Positions 1-5,533 of a DNA stretch of 7,880 nt are shown here, piece after piece (within the stretch, counting starts at the first letter, position 1; each line of letters begins with the position of its first letter). Position numbers and translations under genes: made by a program. The notes under the pieces were generated by a model that saw nothing but the letters and a program-made list of their open reading frames with translations, was not told where the DNA came from and searched no databases. This DNA comes from Chloroflexota bacterium. GTDB taxonomy: Bacteria; Chloroflexota; Limnocylindria; QHBO01. The DNA is taken from contig JADLBB010000158.1 of NCBI GenBank assembly GCA_020848055.1, positions 1-7,880 on the forward strand. Direction: 5' to 3'.

Positions 1-87
1 CGCCTCCACGAGGCCTGCGGCGACATCCCGCCGGCCGAGTTCGAGGTCGCCTACCATCAGCGCAGGTCGACCGCAGAGGCGGCCTGA
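1..87 (+). CDS. IS3-family transposase (OrfB), C-terminal end only
   Basis: The first 28 codons in frame 1 are open to a TGA at 85-87 and read RLHEACGDIPPAEFEVAYHQ followed by a short basic/Ala tail. The pattern LHxACGDIPPxEFExxYY is the usual extreme C-terminus of IS3-family OrfB (rve-type DDE) transposases, just after the last part of the catalytic core. The catalytic residues lie left of the window, so activity cannot be judged. The stop is followed 10 nt later by a sequence that looks like the element's right terminal repeat, which fits the compact 3' ends of IS3 elements. Family assignment rests on a short stretch, but it is a distinctive one. Confidence 0.8.
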   Translation, partial: RLHEACGDIPPAEFEVAYHQRRSTAEAA

Positions 88-97
88 ATCCAATCAG

Positions 98-126
98 CCG
101 AGTCTCCACGGAACCCAGCACGGTTC
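98..126. repeat. Probable right terminal inverted repeat of the IS3-family element
   Basis: The sequence CCGAGTCTCCACGGAACCCA begins at 98 and the segment ends in CGGTTCA at 126. Its reverse complement starts TGAACCG and contains GTGGAGACTCGG, which resembles the terminal repeats of many IS3-family elements (5'-TG start). It sits 10 nt after the transposase stop, where the right end is expected. The left repeat and the target-site duplication partner are outside the window. GC content drops for about 50 nt from 127, consistent with crossing the element border. Confidence 0.6.
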
Positions 127-223
127 ATTCTTCATCACGTTCGTAACGCTGTGCTTCCGACTTGCTATCGCCGGAACACGCTTTACCCGTCGGGCTTGGG
201 TAGTCGCCGGGTATGACCCAAAG

Positions 224-628
224 GTGCCCCGGGCGGAATCTCCCCTGGGAGTACTTCGTGGGAGCGCAACTGACTTGAACGTGCTCGACGACTTCACGCG
301 CCGACTCCGCGCGGGTGAGATCGTCGATGCCGAGGCGCTCGAACTTGACCGGATCAAGCAACAGCGGACCCGAGAGCTGTTCATAGGCTCAACCGTCGCC
401 GCATTCCTGATCCCGCTCGGAACCGCAGCCGTGGTCTGGGTCCTGGCATTGGTCGATTCGACAAGCGTGGACCCCGTCGGCGTGCTTGCGATCGTCGTCG
501 CCGCGATGGTTGCAGTTCCCTCGGCGTTGCTCGCCGCCAGCAGAGGCAGATATCGGTTGGCGCTCGCCCAGCTTGCCGGCCTGGCGGGAATCGTGATGTT
601 CGTTGCGCTCGTTGTCGCGCGGGCCTGA
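224..628 (+). CDS. Hypothetical small membrane protein with three hydrophobic segments
   Basis: This 134-aa protein matches no family I recognise. Residues 1-50 are polar and charged (LDDFTRRLRAGEIVDAEALE, then a basic stretch). They are followed by three hydrophobic segments at about 52-77, 84-105 and 111-132, with the basic turn ASRGRYR between the second and third. That suggests an inner-membrane protein with a cytoplasmic N-terminal helix. The start is uncertain. GTG at 224 has no Shine-Dalgarno, but a -10-like TATGAC lies at 212-217, so a leaderless start is possible. TTG at 275 has GGGAG at 260-264, 10 nt upstream, and would remove 17 residues. It stands between IS3 and IS30 remnants, so it may be cargo or a chromosomal survivor. 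GC-rich third positions and the coherent hydropathy support it as real. Confidence 0.6.
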   Translation: MPRAESPLGVLRGSATDLNVLDDFTRRLRAGEIVDAEALELDRIKQQRTRELFIGSTVAAFLIPLGTAAVVWVLALVDSTSVDPVGVLAIVVAAMVAVPSALLAASRGRYRLALAQLAGLAGIVMFVALVVARA

Positions 629-812
629 GCGCCCCCACATCCCGAGGCATCGTCTACGACAGCGTCGGTCGGTCGATCGCGGGACTGATGGGCAGTGATG
701 CGGGAACGATGCGCAAGTGACTGAGCCCAGCGGCAAATCCTTGCTGCCACAGGCCCGCTTTGGGGGCGGAATCTGGCGAACGTCGCAACACCCATGAGTC
801 TGGGGAGTTGCT
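629..812. other. Intergenic spacer before the IS30 relic
   Basis: No gene is supported in this 184-nt spacer. A frame running into TGA at 718-720 (ending SDAGTMRK) is open but lacks a convincing start or family signature. The last part may contain the left end of the IS30-family element, but the partner end is missing, so no terminal repeat can be defined. GGGGAG at 802-807 is the likely ribosome binding site of the following transposase start. Confidence 0.4.
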
Positions 813-1084
813 ATGGGTCGCCGGGGTCGGAAGCCGCTGTATGCGAAACGTGAGGCGTTCGCGAAGCGGATCGCCGAGGGCGTCCCGTCGGCCCGGGCAT
901 GCCGGATGGTCGGGGTGTGTCGGCGCACGGGCACCCGCTGGCGGAACGGCCGTCGCCTCGTGTCGGGCGGCCGCGTGCTGAACTTGCCTCCCGTGATCAC
1001 CGTCAGCCCCAACCCCGACAGCGGTACTCGCCGCGCTACCTGTCCGAGGACGAACGCGTCCGCCTGGCCGACCTGTGGGCATGA
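813..1084 (+). pseudogene. IS30-family transposase remnant: N-terminus, frameshifted and truncated
   Basis: ATG 813 is preceded by GGGGAG at 802-807. It opens MGRRGRKPLYAKREAFAKRI, followed by an EGVPSARACRMVGVCRRTGTRWRNGRR stretch typed here in outline only: an N-terminal helix-turn-helix typical of actinobacterial IS30-family transposases, then LNLPPVIT. At about 1010-1025 the homology leaves this frame and continues in the frame that ends at TGA 1082-1084, as RYLSEDERVRLADL. That motif normally starts the second helix-turn-helix of the family and follows directly after the PPVIT region. The two halves are therefore one gene broken by a 1-nt indel. Everything after ADL (about 1075), including the whole DDE catalytic domain, is missing, and IS21-like repeats replace it. 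It cannot make an active transposase. The first frame stays open by chance well past 1084, but that tail is not family-like. Confidence 0.75.
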
Positions 1085-1171
1085 TCACCAGAACTGGCCC
1101 AACGTCGGGTCTTGTGATCATCAGATCTGGCTCCACTTTCGGGTCTTGTGGTCATCAGGACTGGCCCCACC
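1082..1171. repeat. Three tandem 33-34 nt repeats, IS21-family-end-like
   Basis: Unit 1 is 1082-1114, unit 2 is 1115-1148 and unit 3 (partial) is 1149-1171. Each begins TGATCA or TGGTCA, then CAG, then CTGGC with C/T-rich continuation. Units 1 and 2 both end in TCGGGTCTTG, and units 2 and 3 share the CTGGCxCCAC core. Multiple direct repeats inside each end, with a TGATCA...CTGGCCCCAC motif, are characteristic of IS21-family (istA/istB) elements, where they bind the transposase. No istA or istB gene follows, so this would be a solo end or deletion remnant. It starts just after the point where the IS30 homology stops, suggesting insertion into that gene. The IS21 assignment is from memory of the family's end sequences. 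Confidence 0.55.
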
Positions 1172-1296
1172 GCCGACGCCGACTACTGCTTCAGCCCGCC
1201 ATCCCGGACGGCCGAGAAACTGCGCAGCCTGGAGCTCGCGGCGGGCCGGCCGAAGCGGCGCGACCGCAAGGGCACATGAGCCGCGGGTCGCGCACC
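1172..1296. other. Spacer between repeat cluster and regulator gene
   Basis: No gene is called here. One plus-strand frame is open to TGA 1277-1279 and reads RTAEKLRSLELAAGRP then a basic tail. It looks mildly coding-like and could be the C-terminal scrap of a deleted gene, but it is too short to assign. Confidence 0.3.
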
Positions 1297-1302
1297 TAGA
1301 AT
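1297..1302 (+). promoter_or_regulatory. -10 element for a leaderless LuxR-type regulator mRNA
   Basis: TAGAAT matches the bacterial -10 consensus at 5 of 6 positions and ends 6 nt before ATG 1309. The usual -10 to start-site distance would begin the transcript on the ATG itself. There is no Shine-Dalgarno between the box and the ATG, which supports leaderless translation. No good -35 hexamer is visible around 1274-1279. Confidence 0.5.
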
Positions 1303-1308
1303 GCGGCC

Positions 1309-4300
1309 ATGCCCACGACGTACACGAGCGCGCGGTTCGTCGGGCGGGACGACGCGTTCTTGCGGCTTGCAACCCTCATCCGGTCGTCCTCGGCCGGGCA
1401 GGCCGGCGCGCTCCTGGTGGACGGTACCGCCGGCGTTGGTGTCACCCGCTTCATCGACGAGGCAGTCGCGCGGGTGGCCGGCCTGCGCGAGCCGATGCTG
1501 GTCGTGCGTGGCGGTGCCTTCGGTCCTGGTACCGATCGTCCATACGCCTCGTTCATCAGGGCCCTGCGACCGGTCCTCACGGCACTCGACGACGCCGAGC
1601 TTGCGGCCGTCGCCGGTTCCGCGCGCGATGAGCTCGGCCGGCTGATCCCCGAGCTCGGTGAGCGGCTGACCAGGGTTTCCGGAGCGTCATCAGGCGCGCT
1701 CAGGACCGTCCCGGAACGGCGCCAGGCCCGTCTCCTTGAGGGTGTCCTTGGGGTGCTGTCGCGGCTGAGCGAGCGGCACCCCGTCCTCCTTGTCATGGAG
1801 GATCTCCACCGGGCCGATGCCGGGACGCGCACCCTGATGTCGTTCCTGATCCGTATCGCGCGATCCCAGCGCATAGCCATCGTCGCGACATACCAGGGCG
1901 ATGCCATCCGCCGTGAGGATCCGTGGTCCGTCGATCTGCGTGCTCTTGCTGCTGCGCCACGGCCGCCCGGTCGGATGTACCTTGGGCCGCTTGGACGCGA
2001 CGACCTGGTTCGGCTCCTGGCGGCAATCGAGGGCGAGCGTCCGACGGCCGGGGTGATGGTCATCGTGGCCGAACGTTCGGGTGGTCGCCCACTCATCGCC
2101 GAGGAGCTCTCCGCGGCCCGGCGCGAGCTGCCGGACGTGTCACTCACCTCGTCGTTCGAGGACCTGGTCCTGGCCAGGGTGGCGGCGCGGACGCCGGAGT
2201 GTCGTCGCGTCCTGCGCCTTCTGGGACCTGCTGGGCGGCCCGTGCCACGGGTGACGCTGGGGGCGATCGCGGAGGCGTTCGAGGTCGATGCCCTGAGCGC
2301 TCCACCGCGCTCGTCCCATGCCCCGCGGCGCGGTGCCGGACCCCTCGATGCGGACCTCGTGGCCGGGCTGGAGGAGGCGATGGCATTCGGCTTCGTCGTC
2401 GAGGGCCCGGATGGTCTGTCACTGCGTCACGAACTGGTCGCCGAGGCGATCGAGTCGGACCTGCTTCCACGGATGCGTGGTCGTCATCACGCCGCCGTCG
2501 CCCGTGCGATGGCCGACCATCCGGTGATCGCGATGCACCACCACCTGATCGCGCTCGAGTCCGCCGCGGCGGGTATCGCTGCTGCTGCCGCCGCCGATGC
2601 CGCGGCAGCCGTCGATGCGCCAGCGGACGAGCTGGCCGCCCTCGAGACGGCTATCGCGATCCGTGGCGCACTGGAGGGCTCACGACCGGGGCGCGATGGT
2701 CGCGCCAGCGCCATGGAGCTGGATCGACGGGCGGCTGAGGCGGCCTTCGCGGCCGGCTCCGTCGGGCGCGCCATCGCCTATCTCGACTCGGTGATCGGAG
2801 CATCCGACCTGCGCCGTGATCGAACGCGGCTCGGACTCGTCCACGATCGGCTCGGCCAGTTCCGGCGTGTGGCCGGTGATGCCGAAGGAGCGCTCGAGGC
2901 CAGGCGACGGGCGGTCGAACTCGTACCGACAGCGCCGTCGCCGGCGCGTGCCGCGGTGGTCGCCGGGCTGGCCCAGGCGCGGATGCTGGACGGCACATTC
3001 TCGGAGGCGGAACGTCTCGCCCGCGACGCGATCAGGATCGCTCGGCTGTGTGATCCGCCGGCAGTCGCATGGGAACTCCACGCGACCACCACGCTCGGGG
3101 TGTCACTCGGGTGGCGCGCCGATCCGGAGGCGGCAATCACCATGCTCGAAGGAGCACGCGAGACCGCTGACAGGCTGGGCGACCTCGATGAGCTGTTCCG
3201 GGTCTTCGCCAACCTGACCACCGTCCTGGATCTCGCGGGCAGGCACGGCGAGGCGGTTGACGTGGCCATGGAGGGCATCGCGGTCGCTCGCTCGGCGGGC
3301 ATGGAGGCCGTGTACGGCAACTTCCTTCGCGGGAATGCCGCCGACTCCCTGTTCCTGCTGGGTCGCTGGGGGGAGGCGCGGGCGATGAGCACGACCGCCC
3401 TCGAATGGCTCCCCGCCGGCGTGAACTTCCTCAACACTCTCGTCGCCCTGGCCACGGTCGAGATCGAGTCCGATGCCGGCGAGACCGCCGGACGGTTGCT
3501 GGGTAGCACGATGCTCGAGCTCGAGGCGGTCCGCGACGCGCAGCAGGCGGTACCACTCCATCTGGCGGCTGCCTCGTTCGCGCTGTGGCGTGGCGATGTG
3601 GCCGACGCCCGGCGAGCCGTGGAGCGTGGCTGGCAGCTGGTGTCCGGGACCGAGGACTGGATCCTCGCGGCAAGGACGGCTGCGGCCGTGATCGAGGTCG
3701 ATGCGGCGGCCGCGATGGAGGCCCAGGAACGGCGCGATCTTGCCGGTCTGACCGCGGCGCGTGAGCGGGCACGGACCGTGGTGCGCTCGGCCGAGGCTAC
3801 CGTGCGAAGGCACGGCGTCGCGTCCAGCCTCGGGTCGCGGCGGCTCGCCGATGCGTGGCTGGCGACAGCTCGCGCGCAGCGTAGTCGCGTCGACGGTCAT
3901 GACGATCCGGCCGTATGGGCAGCGGTCGCCGAGGCCTGGACCGAGCTGGGGATCCCATACGAGCGTGCGCGTGCCCGGTGGCGCGAGGCCGAGGCGTCGC
4001 TGGGTGGCGGCTCGGGGCGGGCCGGCCGACGAGATGCCCGGCCGTCGCTGCTGGAGGCGGTGGATCTCGCGCTTGAGCTTGGCGCCCTGCCGCTCCTGCG
4101 GGCGTTGCGTGACCTGGCCGGACGGGCGCTCATCACCCTCCCCGAGGCGGTCGAGACGAGACTGGCCGGCCCGGAGGAATCCAGGCCGCTGGTCGGGGTC
4201 ATGGCGCCTCTCGATCCTGGCCCTGGCGACGCTGACACCGATGCGGTCCTTGGGTTGACACCTCCGAGGATCGAGTCCGGGCACCGTCCCCCGCGAACGG

Positions 4301-4575
4301 ACTCGTTCGGGTTGAGCGCGCGTGAGCGCGAGGTCCTGGCCCAGATCGCCCGTGGCCGCACCAACCGGGAGATCGGGGAGCGCCTGTTCATAAGCCAGAA
4401 GACCGTGGGTGTCCACGTCGGGAACATCCTCAGCAAGCTCGGGGTATCGGGTCGGGTGGAGGCGGCGACCGTGGCCATCCGGCTGGGACTTACTGAACGC
4501 ACACCAGCCGCCGGACGTGCGGTCGGTGCCGGACATAGAACGAGACCCGGAGGGAGGTCTCCGGGTCTCGAATGA
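1309..4575 (+). CDS. Large LuxR-family transcriptional regulator with AAA ATPase and TPR-like domains, degenerate Walker A
   Basis: This 1088-aa cytoplasmic regulator has the MalT/LAL layout. Residues 9-15 (RFVGRDD) open the ATPase module. Walker A lies at 39-46 (GTAGVGVT), where the usual lysine is Val45 (GTC, 1441-1443). Walker B is LLVMEDLHRAD around 160-168, and a sensor-like ATYQGD lies at 193-198. LGPLGRDDLVRLLAA and SGGRPLIAEELSAA are the standard later motifs of the STAND-type ATPase. Residues about 420-440 are Ala-rich. From about 460 to 960 the sequence is helical and TPR-like, for ligand or partner sensing. A Pro/Arg-rich linker leads to a GerE helix-turn-helix at about 1000-1064 (LSAREREVLAQIARGRTNRE, recognition helix around SQKTVGVHV at 1029-1037). 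In the family, ATP plus ligand drives oligomerisation and DNA binding; loss of the lysine suggests little or no hydrolysis here. The target genes are unknown. Its C-terminal tail overlaps a hairpin. Confidence 0.93.
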   Translation: MPTTYTSARFVGRDDAFLRLATLIRSSSAGQAGALLVDGTAGVGVTRFIDEAVARVAGLREPMLVVRGGAFGPGTDRPYASFIRALRPVLTALDDAELAAVAGSARDELGRLIPELGERLTRVSGASSGALRTVPERRQARLLEGVLGVLSRLSERHPVLLVMEDLHRADAGTRTLMSFLIRIARSQRIAIVATYQGDAIRREDPWSVDLRALAAAPRPPGRMYLGPLGRDDLVRLLAAIEGERPTAGVMVIVAERSGGRPLIAEELSAARRELPDVSLTSSFEDLVLARVAARTPECRRVLRLLGPAGRPVPRVTLGAIAEAFEVDALSAPPRSSHAPRRGAGPLDADLVAGLEEAMAFGFVVEGPDGLSLRHELVAEAIESDLLPRMRGRHHAAVARAMADHPVIAMHHHLIALESAAAGIAAAAAADAAAAVDAPADELAALETAIAIRGALEGSRPGRDGRASAMELDRRAAEAAFAAGSVGRAIAYLDSVIGASDLRRDRTRLGLVHDRLGQFRRVAGDAEGALEARRRAVELVPTAPSPARAAVVAGLAQARMLDGTFSEAERLARDAIRIARLCDPPAVAWELHATTTLGVSLGWRADPEAAITMLEGARETADRLGDLDELFRVFANLTTVLDLAGRHGEAVDVAMEGIAVARSAGMEAVYGNFLRGNAADSLFLLGRWGEARAMSTTALEWLPAGVNFLNTLVALATVEIESDAGETAGRLLGSTMLELEAVRDAQQAVPLHLAAASFALWRGDVADARRAVERGWQLVSGTEDWILAARTAAAVIEVDAAAAMEAQERRDLAGLTAARERARTVVRSAEATVRRHGVASSLGSRRLADAWLATARAQRSRVDGHDDPAVWAAVAEAWTELGIPYERARARWREAEASLGGGSGRAGRRDARPSLLEAVDLALELGALPLLRALRDLAGRALITLPEAVETRLAGPEESRPLVGVMAPLDPGPGDADTDAVLGLTPPRIESGHRPPRTDSFGLSAREREVLAQIARGRTNREIGERLFISQKTVGVHVGNILSKLGVSGRVEAATVAIRLGLTERTPAAGRAVGAGHRTRPGGRSPGLE
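4541..4570. terminator. Perfect 12-bp hairpin inside the 3' end of the regulator gene
   Basis: CGAGACCCGGAG (4541-4552) pairs perfectly with CTCCGGGTCTCG (4559-4570) around a 6-nt loop GGAGGT. The hairpin ends 3 nt before the regulator's TGA (4573-4575), so it is translated as part of the last residues. Read rightward there is no T-run after it. Read leftward it is followed by TTCTATG, a better terminator signature, so it may serve a minus-strand transcript or both directions. A weaker 7-bp stem lies at 4588-4606 (GATCGGA / TCCGATC). Confidence 0.6.
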
Positions 4576-4637
4576 GGACGGTCGTCGGATCGGACGGGCT
4601 CCGATCGACGATCGGCGCTAGAGGAAGTCGGGTCGGA

Positions 4638-4736
4638 TCACCAGCGCCGGCCGGCCACCAGGGTCAGGGCGATCGCGAGGAGCGGTCCCAGGACGGTGGC
4701 GACGCGCCAGATGCGGGTGCTTAGGTCGGTTCGCAT
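4638..4736 (-). CDS. Possible 32-aa single-pass membrane peptide
   Basis: On the minus strand, ATG (4736-4734) to TGA (4640-4638) encodes MRTDLSTRIW, then RVATVLGPLLAIALTLVAG and RRW. This is a basic N-terminus, one hydrophobic helix of about 17 residues (about 12-28) and a basic/aromatic end: the shape of a small inner-membrane protein. All but three of its 32 codons end in G or C, as real genes here do. A longer in-frame version could start at TTG 4805-4803. No clear Shine-Dalgarno is seen. A promoter-like pair lies upstream (4809-4837 on the minus strand), and the hairpin at 4541-4570 lies downstream with a T-rich flank in this direction. I do not recognise a family. It could be chance in GC-rich DNA, so confidence is low. 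Confidence 0.3.
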   Translation of the reverse strand: MRTDLSTRIWRVATVLGPLLAIALTLVAGRRW

Positions 4737-4808
4737 GTGAGGTCGGTCGGCTCCGGTGGACTCGGGTGCAGTGCGTCGAGTGACGAGCCGCAGCAGCGAG
4801 GGCAACGG

Positions 4809-4837
4809 AGACTAGTCCCGCGATGGTCCCGGGACAA
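4809..4837 (-). promoter_or_regulatory. Promoter-like pair for the minus-strand small ORF
   Basis: Read on the minus strand, TTGTCC (4837-4832) and TAGTCT (4814-4809) are separated by exactly 17 nt. They match TTGACA at 4 of 6 positions and the TAnnnT core of the -10 box. The predicted transcript would start near 4802 and give a leader of roughly 65 nt before ATG 4736. The palindrome GTCCCGGGAC (4826-4835) overlaps the -35 box. Confidence 0.3.
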
Positions 4838-4845
4838 TCCTGACG

Positions 4846-4865
4846 ATGGTACCGGTGGGTACCAT
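4846..4865. promoter_or_regulatory. Inverted repeat, candidate operator upstream of the cupredoxin gene
   Basis: ATGGTACC (4846-4853) and GGTACCAT (4858-4865) form a perfect 8-bp inverted repeat with a 4-nt spacer. A further CGTACCGGGCGG lies at about 4872-4883. It sits between the leftward promoter-like pair and the rightward -10 box, about 65 nt upstream of the latter. The dyad form and position suggest a protein binding site, but no regulator can be named; the spacer is shorter than in typical hairpin terminators. Confidence 0.4.
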
Positions 4866-4929
4866 GACCGTCGTACCGGGCGGTGACGGCCGGCACCACC
4901 ACGCGACTGCCGACCCGCGCCGAACGCGG

Positions 4930-4935
4930 TAGATT
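4930..4935 (+). promoter_or_regulatory. Candidate -10 element for the cupredoxin/tRNA-editing cluster
   Basis: TAGATT matches the -10 consensus at 4 of 6 positions and would start transcription near 4941-4942, giving a leader of about 65 nt before ATG 5006. The expected -35 region (4906-4912) shows no good hexamer. A GTG at 4941 opens a 14-codon frame ending at TGA 4983-4985, which could be a leaderless upstream ORF or coincidence. Confidence 0.35.
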
Positions 4936-5005
4936 CGGACGTGATAAACGCCGCCGGTCGATCTGTCACTGCGACCGTGGCCTGAACCTGAGGTCCCTTA
5001 GTCCG

Positions 5006-5500
5006 ATGCGCCTGGCTCGTCCGCTTGCCCTGTTCGCCGTCGTCGCCCTCGTCGGCGCCTGCACCTCGTTCGATCCCAGCTGGACGTTCGCGCCATCCCC
5101 GTCGGCGACGCCGATCGCCAGTGGTGCCGCGCCGAGCGGTGGAGCTGGCGGATCGGCAGCGCCCCCGTCTGCGGCAGCGAGTGGTGAGCCCGGCGGCTCG
5201 GCCGCGCCGCCGTCCGGTGGCGGCCCGACCGTGGACCTGACCGCGGTGAACATCGCGTTCGACCCGACGACGCTCGAGGCTCCGGCGAACACCGCGTTCA
5301 CGCTTGCTTTCCAGAACAACGACAACGGCGTCCCGCACGATGTCGCCATCAAGGATGGTGGTGGGGCGGTCGTGTTCGGTGGCGAGATCTTCAACGGCGT
5401 GGACAAGCGTGATTACGCCGTTCCGGCGCTGGCTGCGGGTACCTACACCTTCGTCTGCACGGTCCACCCGAACATGACCGGGACCCTGACCGTCCAGTGA
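5006..5500 (+). CDS. Secreted cupredoxin (plastocyanin-like type-1 copper) lipoprotein
   Basis: This 164-aa protein starts at ATG 5006, chosen because the signal peptide begins there (MRLARPLALFAVVALVGAC). An in-frame upstream extension to 4883 would bury it behind about 40 polar residues. The lipobox VGAC puts the lipidated cysteine at Cys19. Residues about 20-72 are a flexible Ser/Pro/Gly/Ala linker with GGSAAPPS occurring twice. The cupredoxin fold follows: VNIAFDPTTLEAPANTAFTL, then NGVPHDVAI with ligand His111, then FVCTVHPNMTGTLTV with Cys151, His154 and Met157. These four residues are the complete type-1 copper set, so a blue-copper electron carrier anchored outside the membrane is likely. 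Its redox partner is not in the window. The next gene begins 33 nt downstream with no strong terminator, so co-transcription is possible though functionally unexplained. Confidence 0.9.
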   Translation: MRLARPLALFAVVALVGACTSFDPSWTFAPSPSATPIASGAAPSGGAGGSAAPPSAAASGEPGGSAAPPSGGGPTVDLTAVNIAFDPTTLEAPANTAFTLAFQNNDNGVPHDVAIKDGGGAVVFGGEIFNGVDKRDYAVPALAAGTYTFVCTVHPNMTGTLTVQ

Positions 5501-5533
5501 CGCGGTGGCGCTGCCGGTAAACCGCTCGGCCAG

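Noticed and set aside
125..361. 78-codon minus-strand frame next to the IS3 end
   Set aside because: It begins inside the opposing membrane-protein gene and shows no family pattern or start signal.
94..1012. Long minus-strand frames across the small membrane protein and IS30 relic
   Set aside because: Translations are Arg/Ser/Thr/Ala-rich without family signature, and the opposite strand carries better-supported coding sequence.
1082..1171. CRISPR array
   Set aside because: Repeats are directly abutting with no spacers, only three units, and no cas genes nearby.
813..1631. A single 272-aa protein starting at the IS30 ATG
   Set aside because: Only about the first 68 residues are transposase-like. 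The rest runs out of frame through the repeats and into the regulator gene.
1296..2147. 283-codon open frame on the minus strand
   Set aside because: It is antisense to the ATPase domain of the regulator; Ser/Arg-rich low-complexity translation.
3103..4536. 477-codon open frame on the minus strand
   Set aside because: It is antisense to the TPR and helix-turn-helix parts of the regulator and has no recognisable motif.
4883..5005. Upstream extension of the cupredoxin gene
   Set aside because: It would put about 40 polar residues before the signal peptide. The lipoprotein signal starts cleanly at ATG 5006.
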